Of a DNA stretch of 64,000 nucleotides, positions 32,779 to 45,100 are shown piece by piece. The stretch's first letter is position 1. Each line of letters opens with the position of its first letter. The notes beneath the pieces were generated by a model, which searched no databases, was not told where the DNA came from, and saw nothing but the letters and a program-made list of their open reading frames with translations. This DNA is from Synaphobranchus kaupii (taxonomy: Eukaryota > Chordata > Actinopteri > Anguilliformes > Synaphobranchidae): the NCBI GenBank assembly GCA_029718625.1, contig CM056376.1, forward strand, positions 112,604,112 through 112,668,111, read 5' to 3'. Made by a program: the position numbers and the translations under genes.

Positions 32779-35111
32779 AGTTCTGAGGTAATCCAAACAG
32801 TTCACACACAAGACAAGGCAAACACAGGTCTCACTATTGGAGGAAGTTTATGTTATTAAATTTTTTTGGTAAACATTTTCTCACAATATTAATATAACCA
32901 TCTAAACTTAAAGACAGTATATTTTTTGAACACATAAAACACATGTAACAATTTTTTTAACGTAATAATTGTGGCCTTTATGCATTCTATATAGACAAAA
33001 AATCATATTTTTCTTTAATTGTGCAAAAAAGAATACAAAAAGGCCACTTCACAAAGACTATGACCTTATATAAATGGCGCTGAAAATCAGAGGATTTGGC
33101 TATTATTATTTCCCAAAAGTTTTGGTCAGCTTCAGTTTTTAATTGTTTATTAAATAAACTTAATACAAAAAACTAAAACAATGTCCCTTCAATAATATAT
33201 ATAATGTGTATATAATGCATATACTATAATAATGTGTATATATGTAACGCAGTGGTGTACCGTGGGAGTAGAACTAGGCCTTCTTGTAAACTTACCTTTA
33301 ACGGATGATCACTCTCAATCTGTTTCCGTTTACTTTTCCTGATTGTCAATCAAATAATTGATTCACTCAATAACCAAGAACAAGAAGTAAATTATTAGGC
33401 TACCAAGTTATTTTGAGATAGCATTATTGTTCTGTGCAACATAAACTTGTGTTGCATTTTTGTATATCGACATTTATGATGTTGTGTTATCATGCGAAGA
33501 TTCTGACTTTTAAATGCTCCATGTTTAAATGTTCAACGTAGATTTTCGTAAATGAGTATTTCTAGCCTGTATTATGCGCTGCTCTCAACGATTCGAGACA
33601 CTTAAGAGGCTGTCCTCTTTAAATTTATGCTTTCTAATGTTTAAATCGCTTTGACTAATTTTAGTGTCGTCTTAAAATTAATTACATTCTTTAACGCATT
33701 CAGATTATTGCCTGATCCTTGTTAAACAATCTTAAGTTGTCTTTGTCGTTATAATTTCTAAATCATTATAGGCTACAAATTGGTCTTGATTATTCAGAGA
33801 ATGAATGGATTGATTGTTAGGCTACTGAATCTAAATAAACGGAAACAAATCCCCACTTTTTCCAACGCGCAGGCCGTCGCTACATATATTTAAGTGCTAC
33901 CCATTTTATGACGCAAAGAAAAATACTAGCACACAAAAACTTGATATATTCATTGAATTGCTTGATTGATAATTAAGAACTATAAGTAGAAACAGGTTGA
34001 GAGTAATATCCGTATAAAGGTAAGGTTACCGATTACCTATTTTACAGCCGACGTTACTCCACTGATGTAACGTGACATAACCCCTTCCTCCATGAAATAA
34101 TATGCCATAAAGCCAACATAACACTGTCATAAGCATGACACGACCGTCGTAACAGTATTTTACATAATTTTTACATCATACCTCATTGCAATTGCATTAA
34201 TACTAATAATGTCTGCGAAGATAATTTTCAATTAAAGTTAAACTTGTTTTGTAAAATTTGCTGCATACATTGTGACAGTGTTATGACATTTGTCTAAGGT
34301 GGTAATATGCTCTTGTGACTGGCTGTGCCATGCTTATTACCGTTGTGTGGTCTTTATGTGGCTCAAGTAGTTCAAGTAAAGTGCGACCGAAAACACTACT
34401 CTAAGTTCTGCACACATCTAGACAGATCGATGTTGAGAAGCTGCTGAGACACAAGCTGCTTGTTTTTCTTCACAGTCATATTCTTTGGCATCGGTTTGAT
34501 GGGTGATTTTATGGACACATTGTGACAAATGCTTAATGGGCTGTATAGTTAGCATTCCTTCATTTTCAAGTACAATAAATTATGCTGTTGGGGGTTGTTG
34601 GCTGTGTTTACGTCACTTTATGAGGATCTGACAGGGGCTGCTGGGTGGTTCATCTAGTTTAGGAACTATTCTAGGACACGGCTCAGCACCACGGTCCGGC
34701 ATTGTGCCAGTGGTGACTGTGGTTGGCAGCACACAGGGATAGGGAGAGTTAATTTGGGAGGAATCTGCAGTGACCCATGCTGGTCGATCGGGTGCCTGCA
34801 AGTTGGCTTGTTAAGCGGCGCATGACGTGTCCTCCTCTGATTCATCTCTGTGCAAGCCTGACTAGCGGGCTGTGATAAAGTAGGATGTGACGTGACATGC
34901 ATCAGAAAGCACGTGCTAGCCTGAATTAATAGTCGGTCCATTTATGAGTGCTGATATAGGATTGGTCATTTCAAAATGGGGATGAAAAGGTGAAAAAATG
35001 CAAAAAAAAAAAAAAACATCTGGCTGCACCTGCTGTACAGAACAGTGCTGTGTCGCGGTGACTGCGAAGCTCAGCTGCAGGACTACTGCGGCCCGAGAAG
35101 CAGCAGAACCT
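32779..35111. other. Intergenic, no gene recognised
   Basis: AT-rich to about 34600. A stretch at 34630-34900 resembles degraded SINE sequence but I cannot assign it. No exon or RNA gene seen. Confidence 0.45.
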
Positions 35112-35571
35112 GGGCTGTATTCGGATCCAATTTTACACGTTCCCTTCCCTTGCTCACTTCCCTCAAGTGAGCTATCTTGTGACGTAATTTGCTACATGCA
35201 GCAAGCAAACTTAAAAGGTGCTCTGCAAGGGAGGATTGACAAGAAACAAACAAAAACAGAACTGAACCACCCTCGCAACATATAGGAAGTGCAAAACCAT
35301 ATAATTGAAATGTGACTACCCACTTTTTCCATGTGGTGCATTGCATTTTGGGATTCCCTTCTTGCTGGAAGCTTGCATTTTATACCCTTGGTGGGAGGGA
35401 GAATAAACGAGGGACTGAGGGAATGTAATTACTCCCTCCACTTTCTTAAGTTAGAACCACCGTTGGTGTGGCTGCCATATTTCATCCTGCCATTTTGGGG
35501 ATTCCCCCCTTGAAGCAAGGGAGGGGAACGGCAGGAAGAAAGCATAAAATTTGGGACCAAACGTAGCCCCC
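35112..35571. mobile_element. hAT-type non-autonomous element
   Basis: Ends gggctgtattcggatccaat and gggaccaaacgtagccccc are imperfect inverted copies. Internal motifs cttccct and gggaagtg-like repeats occur in both arms. No transposase frame. Confidence 0.5.
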
Positions 35572-35959
35572 AGTGTCTGTGTACACTCCCAAATCCCCAG
35601 AGGAACTTTCAGCAGCAGGACCGCCTTAAAGAAGCATGTATTTAAAAAAAAAAAAATACAACTGGGTCTTCCAAACTCGGAAGATTAAGTAAAAACAGAA
35701 AAAAAAAAAAAAAAAAAAAACATTTTCTGAAATATAAACCGCAAAAGGGCAGCACCAACGTACCAGAGGAAAAAGGGTCCCCCCATGTCTCAGAGGGGGA
35801 CTTCCGCTGGGTGCGCTGGCTGGTGTGGGCTACACAGAGCACCTATCCCAGGTGCCCCATGCAGGTGTTCCACACACAGAGGAAAAGGACGGACATGCAG
35901 GCGCGCTCGAGGCCTTTCGGTTATGGCTGCAGGCGGAGGGAGGGGGCGGGGTCTGGCAG

Positions 35960-36198
35960 TCAGTGCATCCTCCGCGTGGTGTAGTCCAGCACCATGCTGG
36001 CTGCTCCCAGGGAGGGCGGGTTCCTGAAGGTCAGAGGTTAGCACCCTGACATCGGCGGGCGGTGCTCAGGGCGCGCTGGGAGATGAGCCGCTGGACGGGG
36101 CCCCTGGTAAGAGGAGGCCAGCTTGCCAGAGAGGACCACCAGGGAGGGGTTTACCGTGTGCAGGATGTTCACCACAGCCACGCCCAGGGCGGTGCCAG
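35960..36198 (-). CDS. gne: gne terminal coding exon, three +1 indels
   Basis: Acceptor cttccccag; begins [20 protein letters not shown] then [12 protein letters not shown]. The frame then shifts at 36097-36100 (G run), 36057-36059 and 36010-36012, each one base longer than the gene frame allows. In corrected frame the end reads [16 protein letters not shown] with TGA at 35962-35960, closely matching the known C-terminus. Observed 239 nt against 236 expected. Confidence 0.85.
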
Positions 36199-39100
36199 CT
36201 GGGGAAGAGAGGGGATTAGAGCTACATGCCCCGACACCGGCGCACGCGTGCACCGTAGCACCCACACACAGATCATGCGCACACATAAGAAGGTTCAATC
36301 ACAACTGCGTGGTTTAAGTTGTGCAGTAGCTTAACTGGCTGTTAGTTAATCCATTTGAGGGGCCTAAGGCAGCCAACCTGCATGCTGCTACCTACACAGG
36401 TTCACAAACAGGAGGATTATTGGGAATGGCAGGTGTGCCATCTGCCAAGTTACGGCTTGGCGGGGCATGCCCCATACCTATACAGCACCGAGAGTTTGCC
36501 ACTTTTTAGGGTTTCCTACAGAAGTAACCAAAATGACCACAGACTCTCAGCCTTTAAAAACATTAACTTCTGTACATTCTGACCTCATGTAACCACACAG
36601 TATTCAGATACAACTTCACACATCCACATAATAAAGCCCCAAACTTGTGTTATTTTGCCGGTTTTTCTCCTTCTACTTCTCATTTTTCCTGCCTACCTCT
36701 GTACCCTCAAAGAATAATTCTCCCCATTGGACGACCGCCTTTAATCCGCCTATCAGAAGCTCTGTTTAAAATCACCCTCGTCGCATTTACATGCTTCAGA
36801 GGCTGTCTACCTACTACACAAACTATGAAAGTGTCTGTAGCTTAGTGGTTACAGTGCTGCTATAGCATGTAGCAGATTGTTGGTTTGATTCTTCAAAGAG
36901 CACATCAGGGCGACGGCACGGTCCTGCAGGTTCCTCCTGTACAACATCAGGAGGATTCGACCGTACCTGACCACCTACTCCACCCAGCTTCTTGTCCAGA
37001 CCATGGTCACCTCACGCCTGGACTACTGCAACTCCCTGCTCGCAAGCCTACCGGCCTGCGCCATTCTGCCTCTTCAACTCATCCAGAATGCAGCTGCCCG
37101 GCTTGTGTTCAACCTCCCGAAATTTTCCCACGTAACCCCCCTGCTGAGGTCTCTCCACTGGCTGCCAGTTGCAGCCAGGATCAGGTTCAAAGTTCTGACC
37201 CTGGCCTACACTGCAGCAAATAGGACAGGCCCCGCCTACCTGCAGGACTTAATCCAGAACTATGTTCCTGCTCGACCACTTCGCTCTTCTACAGCAGGGC
37301 GACTGGCACTTCCCCCCCTCCGTGTCAAAGGCTCTCGCTTGTCCCGACTGCGGAGTTTTTCCACATTAACACCTCAGTGGTGGAATGAACTTCCCATTCC
37401 CCTACGTTCTACTCCAACCCTGCCTGCATTCCGTCGAGGCCTGAAGACACACCTCTTCAGACTCCACCTTGACTGATATCCTCACCTAGGAATATCAGTT
37501 CCCTGTTCCCTGTGTTTTCCTGTCTGTTTATTATAGTTTATAATAGTATTTGGAATGGTTTATAATAGCAGTTTATAATGGTATTTGGAATGGTTTATAA
37601 TAGCATAGTTTATAATAGTATTTGGAATGGTTTATACTAGTATAGTTTATAATAGTATTTGGAATGAAAGTGTGGTGTTGCTGATTTGCCCACAGCTTAC
37701 TGTGAACTACAGTCAACGTTCATTGCTAGGGATAGCTGCTACATTATGCAAAGGATGTGCCTTGCCTTGTCTGTTCTGTAATGATGATGATGTCTCTGTA
37801 CGCACTTACTGTACGTCGCTTTGGATAAAAGCGTCTGCTAAATAAATGTAATGTAATGTAATGTAATGTAATTCTCATCTGATCCTAGCATTTAGTTTTG
37901 GTGCACAATTTCTGGTACCCGCAACACAAATATTTTGTCTTATTTTTCTTACTTAAAAAGAGGTAAATGTCACCCGACATGGTCTGGTAGCCTAATATTA
38001 GTTTACTCGCTACCAACAAAATGTTCACCACAGGTTCGCATTTACGCAGTAGGCTACAGGAACACATACTGTTGAAGTCGGAAGTTTACATACACTTAGG
38101 GTGAAGTCATTAAAAATCATTTTTAACCACTCCACAGATTCCATGTTAGCAAACTATTGTGTTGGCAAGTCAGTTAAGACATCTACTTTGTGCATGACAC
38201 AAGTAATTTTTCCACATTGTTTACAGACAGATTATTTCACTTTTAATTCACTATATCACAATTCCAGTGGGTCAGAAGTTTACATACACTAAGTTGACTG
38301 TGCCTCTAAATTTTTAATATTTGGTCGCATATCCTTTGCATGCCATGACTTCCAATTCCCATAGAGATCCATTCAGATGCAGAGACGTTATAGTTTCGCT
38401 TGTAAGAGTACCTGAAAATAAGATATCAAGAGTCTTTTGATGTTGTTGGGTCACAGACATCAGGAAGTCATGGCATGCAAAGGATATGCGACCAAATATT
38501 AAAAATTTAAAGGCACAATCAACTTAGTGTATGTAAACTTCTGACCCACTGGAATTGTGATATAGTGAATTAAAAGTGAAATAATCTGTCTTTCTGTATT
38601 CAGAAATTTGCAGCAAAATAATTTATTTCAGAATAGTCACGAGTAGCTATATACAGTACATACATAATAACCATAAGTAGCCTAGCATTTAAATACGTTA
38701 AAAAAAAAGAAAAGAAACACGTACAAAAGCGTGTGTTTCTACACAATAATAGCAACGTATTTTAGCCTAACTGCGATGGATGGAAATGTGGATTGTACGG
38801 GACTTTGGCGGAATGTAACAAGATAAACTCTTCAGGGTTAATCAGAAAACAGCTGCAGCTGAATATACTGGTAAGTACTTGGTTTCCTAAACATATTTAT
38901 ACGAGAGATTTTGGAGAAAGAAAATTAGGTGTCTTCTAAACCGAAAGTGCATCAGGTACTGTATATAGTATAGTAAGTAAGCGAAAATGCTTTTACTACA
39001 ACGTTTTTTACAAATATCTTTTTAGAAATATAATTTCTCCCCTGTAAGTAAAAATTTACGGGGTTTTCTTAAAGCTGTAGTTTATACAGTTCAAATTACC

Positions 39101-42100
39101 GTCATGCAGTTAAAATGACTGCAAACACTTAAATTTAGTTGTAGTTCATGGTAGGCTAAAGCACACAATTCACATCTATGTTTTTTTTTTGAGCTACAAT
39201 GCATGCGTGTGTCTGCATGTATTCTGTATGCATGTCTCTCTTGATCTCATTATCTTCATGCAATATCATCATTAGTTAGCTACCAAACACATTACATTAG
39301 TATATAAAAAGAAGTGATATCTCACCAAAAAATAAGTTTTCAACATTAAAAAAATGCCAAGTTACTCACGCATAGCCTACAAAGCACTGTCTGTAAGTCC
39401 TTAATTCAAACTTGCAAAAACTAGGCCTGCCTTTAAAAGTATTGATATCAAAATGTGGCCAAGTTACAACTAACAATATTGCCTATCGTAGCTCACACTA
39501 ATAAACTAGCTCTATTCCAAAGCAATGCTATCCAAACATTCCTAAATTATTTAATGCAACTCGGCCCTGTGTTTTTTCATCTTACCATCACAAGAGAATG
39601 TGGTCAATGAAACTGTATGTGCCACGTCAAACTGTGAAGGGACAATAATTTATAGTGGAGCGACTACGGCGACGGAGCGAACGTGGCCATTACAACTTGT
39701 TTCTTCGTAGTTGTAGTCGACCAGTGCCGGCACTACATTCGTAGGTAACGTAAAGTATCGCTCCGCCGCCGTACTTCCACAGAGAATATAGTTCAGCACA
39801 AAGTAAAGGATTCAACGATAGTTTGACTTCAAAAATGATGGTATAAACACTCAAAATAACCCTGATAGACTGTCGTCGTATTTTATTTGCTTTGGGTGCA
39901 CTGTGGAGTGTTCAAGTGCATTTGGTAGTGGATGCTACGGTTACCATAGAGTTGAGCTAGCATTAGCAACGTGTGTACGTATGTCCAAAAGAATGGACAG
40001 CATGGAATTAGCTGAAAATTGTTTCCATCAATCAACTACATCATGGGTAAGTCGTAATTGAGACATTATGTCCAACATTCCGAACTATCCCTTTAAGAGC
40101 TGCCATCTCTACCTAAAGGCTGTCTTTATTTCACCTGTTACGCAAAACAGAAATTGTGGAGTTTTTAATACTAAAATGTGCACCTGTCACAAACTGCTGT
40201 TAACCTGCACACTTACCTGTTCTGAGATCAGCCTTATGCACCTGTCACAAACTGCTCTTAACCTGTACTCACCTGTTCTGAGAACAGCCTTATGCACCTG
40301 TCACAAACTTTTCATAACCTGCACACTCACCTGTTCTGAGAACAGCCTTATGAATCTGTCACAAACTGCTGTTAACCTGCACACTCACCTGTTCTGAGAA
40401 CAGCCTTATGCAACTGTCACAAACTGCTCTTAACCTGTACTCACCTCTTCTGAGAACAGCCTTATGAATCTGTCACAAACTGCTGTTAACCTGCACACTT
40501 ACCTGTTCTGAGATCAGCCTTATGCACCTGTCACAAACTGCTCTTAACCTGTACTCACCTGTTCTGAGAACAGCCTTATGCACCTGTCACAAACTTTTCA
40601 TAACCTGCACACTCACCTGTTCTGAGAACAGCCTTATGAATCTGTCACAAACTGCTGTTAACCTGCACACTCACCTGTTCTGAGAACAGCCTTATGCAAC
40701 TGTCACAAACTGCTCTTAACCTGTACTCACCTCTTCTGAGAACAGCCTTATGAATCTGTCACAAACTGCTGTTAACCTGCACACTCACCTGTTCTGAGAA
40801 CAGCCTTATGCACCTGTCACAAACTGCTCTTAACCTGTACTCACCTGTTCTGAGAACAGCCTTATGCATGTCACAACCTGCTCTTAACCTGTACTCACCT
40901 TTTCTGAGAACAGCCTTATGCTCCTGTCACAAACTGCTCTTAACCTGTAGTCACCTTTTCTGAGAACAGCCTTATGCTCCTGTCACAAACTGCTCTTAAC
41001 CTGTACTCACCTTTTCTGAGATCAGCCTTATACACCTGTCACAAACTGCTCTTAACCTACACCCTCACGTGTTCTGAGAACAGCCTTATGCACCTGTCAC
41101 AAACTGCTCTTAACCTGTACTCACCTTTTCTGAGAACAGCCTTATACACCTGTCACAAACTGCTCTTAACCTGTACTCACCTTTTCTGAGATCAGCCTTA
41201 TACACCTGTCACAAACTGCTCTTAACCTGCACACTCACCTTTTCTGAGATCAGCCTTATGCACCTGTCACAAATTGCTCTTAACCTGCACACTCACCTGT
41301 TCTAAGATCAGCTTCCACCTTATGCACCTGTCACAAACTGCTCTTAACCTGCACACTCACCTGTTCTGAGATTAGCCTTATGCACCTGTCACAAACTGCT
41401 CTTCACCTGTACACTCACCTGTTCTGAGATCAGCTTCCACCTTATGCACCTGTCACAAACTGCTCTTCATCTGTACACTCACCTGTTCTGAGATCAGCTT
41501 CCACCTTATGCACCTGTCACAAACTGCTCTTAACCCGCACACTCACCTGTTCTGAGAACAGCCTCTGCCTTGGGGTTGCCCAGCCGAGCAGCACTGATGA
41601 GGTGATCAGCGTTAACAGACTCTTCACTTTTGAGACGCAGCCCCTCCATGATCAGTAGATCCGCTGTGGATTACAGAAGTACAGCTCAACCGCACTGTTA
41701 CAAAACAGTTTCACACTGTTACAGCAATATGTTACGGATAAAACTGTTACAATACACTGTTACAGCAATCTTTATTACACCAATCTGTTACAGAAACAAC
41801 TGTTACAGTGCACGCACTTACAGCAATCTGATACAGAAGCAAATGTTACAATGCACAGTTACAGCAATCTGATACAGAAGAAACTGCTACAAAAAAGCTG
41901 TTATAGAACACAATTACAGAACACCTTTACAGTAATCTGTTACATTATACAGTGTTACAGAGTGCACTGTTAAAGAATAAAATTATAGCGGTGCAGTATA
42001 TTGTTACAGTGCTGCCCCGTTGCATCATGCTGTAACATAACGTTCCACTATTACAACAGGCTGTAACATACCGTTGCAGTATTATACCGCAACATACCGT

Positions 42101-45100
42101 TGCACTTTTACGCCATGCTGCAACATAAGGTTGCACCATGGTTTAATAGGGGGGGTGGTGGTGTACTGACCGTCGTGCAATTTCTTGGCCTCACGCTGCA
42201 GGGCCAGGCCGGACGCGTACGCCTCCACACAGCCGCGGCTGCCACACTTGCACTCGGGCCCGTCCAGCGATACAGTGATGTGACCCAGCTCGGCAGCGCA
42301 GAAGTTGCTGCCGTGGATCAGCTCGCCGTGCTGCACAATCCCCCCGCCGATGCCTGTCAATCACAAAGAGTCAAACACACAGCCTTGGTTTGGCGTGAGA
42401 CAGTGGTTTTTATTGTGTAAGAGAAACATGATATTTGTTTGGACAAAGCGGTTTTTAGTGCGGAAGAGAAACATGATATTTATTTGGAGGACAAACATGA
42501 TGATTGCGCGTGTTGTGTGCACGTGGTAGTTTCTGTGCATGTTTGTATATTAGAAACTGCAGAGGCAACACCCTAATTTGCAGAGATGTCTTGTAACAAT
42601 AGCGTTTCAGAACCTGTCAGGTGGGGGCCACCGTGTCACCCCCCCCCCCCCCCCCCCCCAGGTAAATATATATTGTTAACTACATAAAGGAGAGCTACAC
42701 CCTTGTGTCTATTGAACATTTTTTAAAACGAGTTTGTGTTCCCATGGCCTGCTGAGTAATTAAATCTTCCTACTTTCTGTTACGAGGATCTCTTCATGAA
42801 TAGGGAGATAATTTAACTCCATTCTGTGTTTTGGATCGTACCCCTGTGTCTCGCTGCAGCTTCGGCTGTCAGGTTTTACTGTGTTAATCCTAGCATAGCA
42901 CGATTTCACACAGAAAGCATCTATAAATGATCCAGGGAAAATGTGACCTTCTGTGACCTTAACGTTTCCTTTGGTCTGGTTTTCCGTGGAGCCTGCATCA
43001 GAGACAAACAGCTTCCTTAACGAAGTCTGAGTACCGCAGGTACGCTCACACAAACAAGACTAGAGCACAATGCCATTCCATCATCACTAAACAAAGGCTC
43101 ACACACAATAGCAGAAAGGACATGCCTGATGACATTCCTGATGTGTCACCCAGGGGAGGGAGGAATTTCAATCGACAAGGCGTCTCATTGCGCACTGGCG
43201 CCCCCTCTGGTTAATTGGGAGTCTGCAGTCTGCCTGCACAAGCTGCAAATGAGGCTTCTTCCACTAAATTAATTTCTGTGTTTCAAGTTCAGCTTGTGGA
43301 CTGTGCCATAAACAAAAGTGGTAACATTAGCGACTTTACATCACATGTTGGAGTAGATTCCAGGCGTTCCAGCCTTTAGGATTCGCCTGGAGGAACAGGT
43401 CGGTACAAAATAAATTCCCCCTTTACTAGCCCTGTTAATTGGAAATATTGCCGTCCAAGATAAACATTGCGACAAACCAGGTATTTTTTTTGTTTTTGAA
43501 TATAGCATACAAAGCATTCCAGATTGGGAGAACATGGGTGTTAAAAACAGTAAATAAATAAATATATGTTGACTGAGTGGCAGGTTCTACAGCTGCGTTC
43601 GGCATACCTGTGCCGGTGATGATGGTGACGAAGTTCTCCACCCCTCGGCCGTGTCCGAACTTCCTCTCTGCGAGGGCCGCGCAGTTCCCGTCGTTGTCCA
43701 CCCACACTGGCAAGTGCAGAGCATCAGAGAGGGGTGTGCGAATGTCTACGTCGGTCCACTCCGGGATCAGCTTGGTGGACTCCATGATCACCCCTTCCTG
43801 AGGATTCACTCGCCCCGCCCGTAGACACACCTGAGAGTGAGAGAGACAGAGAGAGCACAGGAGACAAAGGGAGAGAGAATGGGAGAGAGAGAGAAAGAGC
43901 AAGACAGAGAGAGAGTGAGAGAGAGACAGAGAGAGTGAGACAGGCAGAGAAAGTGAGAGTGAGAGAGAGAAAGAGAGATAGAGACAGAGAGAATTTCAGA
44001 ACCACAAAGAGGCAACTGGTCCCATTTGGCTCTAATTCCTAGCGGTTTTAATGTGGTATCTATAAGGAAGTGTACCTACCCACACCCAGGATTCTGCAGT
44101 TGAGGTCCACAGCCTGGATTGCAGCATCTGTGCACATTTTCAAAATAAGCTCCATCCTGTCATCATCGGTTTTTGGGTTCGGTTGGTTGAACTTCTTCAC
44201 TATTTCCCCCTGCCTGCCATCAAATAACACACAAAAAAGGACAACACTGAAGCAACAAGTCAGTCATGAGAATTCCCTAGAAGACACCTTTCCAACATCA
44301 GAAATTAATCTATGCAGAATTTTGGAATTGAGGTTTATAATCACAAGTGCCCCTCTCTTTATTAATTATTATGATGAGCAATGGACTGGAGTTAAGCCTG
44401 CAGACACCGTGGCCCTCCAGGACTGGAGTTAAGCCTGCAGACACTGTGGCCCTCCAGGACAGGAGTTAAGCCTGCAGATACCATGGCCCTCCAGGACTGG
44501 AGTTAAGCCTGCAGATACCGTGGCCCTCCAGGACTGGAGTTAAGCCTGCAGACACTGTGGGCCCTCCAGGACTGGAGTTAAACCTGCAGACACCATGGTC
44601 CTCCAGGACTGGAATTAGGCCTGCAGACACCGTGGCCCTCCAGGACTGGAGTTAAGCCTGCAGACACCATGGCCCTCCAGGACTGGAGTTAAGCCTGCAG
44701 ACACCATGGCCCCTCCAGGACTGGAGTTAAGCCTGCAGACACCATGGCCCTCCAGGACTGGAGTTAAACCTGTAGATACTGTGGCCCTCCAGGACTGGAG
44801 TTAAGCCTGCAGACACTGTGGCCCTCCAGGACTGGAGTTAAACCTGCAGACACCGTGGCCCTCCAGGACTGGAGTTAAGCCTGCAGACACCATGGCCCTC
44901 CAGGACTGCAGTTAAGCCTGCAGACACCATGGCCCTCCAGGACTGGAGTTAGGCCTGCAGACACCATGGCCCTCCAGGACTGGAGTTAAACCTGTAGATA
45001 CTGTGGCCCTCCAGGACTGGAGTTAAACCTGCAGACACCGTGGCCCTCCAGGACTGGAGTTTGAGGCCCCGGCCCAGGGCCTTACCTTCATGCTGATGAT

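Noticed and set aside
35785..36334. Several plus-strand and minus-strand frames over the last gne exon
   Set aside because: They arise from GC-rich sequence and from the frameshifts in gne; only the corrected gne frame matches a known protein.
36836..36900. Possible tRNA gene
   Set aside because: Box-A- and box-B-like motifs are present but no cloverleaf can be drawn with confidence, and it leads directly into LINE sequence, so a SINE head is more likely.
40068..41189. Repetitive open frames ([14 protein letters not shown] type)
   Set aside because: They are translations of the gne donor minisatellite, on the strand opposite to gne.
40180..41563. CRISPR-like array of repeats
   Set aside because: Units are contiguous, without unique spacers, in a vertebrate intron; it is a minisatellite.
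43724..44015. SLSLSL-rich minus-strand frames
   Set aside because: Translation of a CT microsatellite in front of a gne exon.
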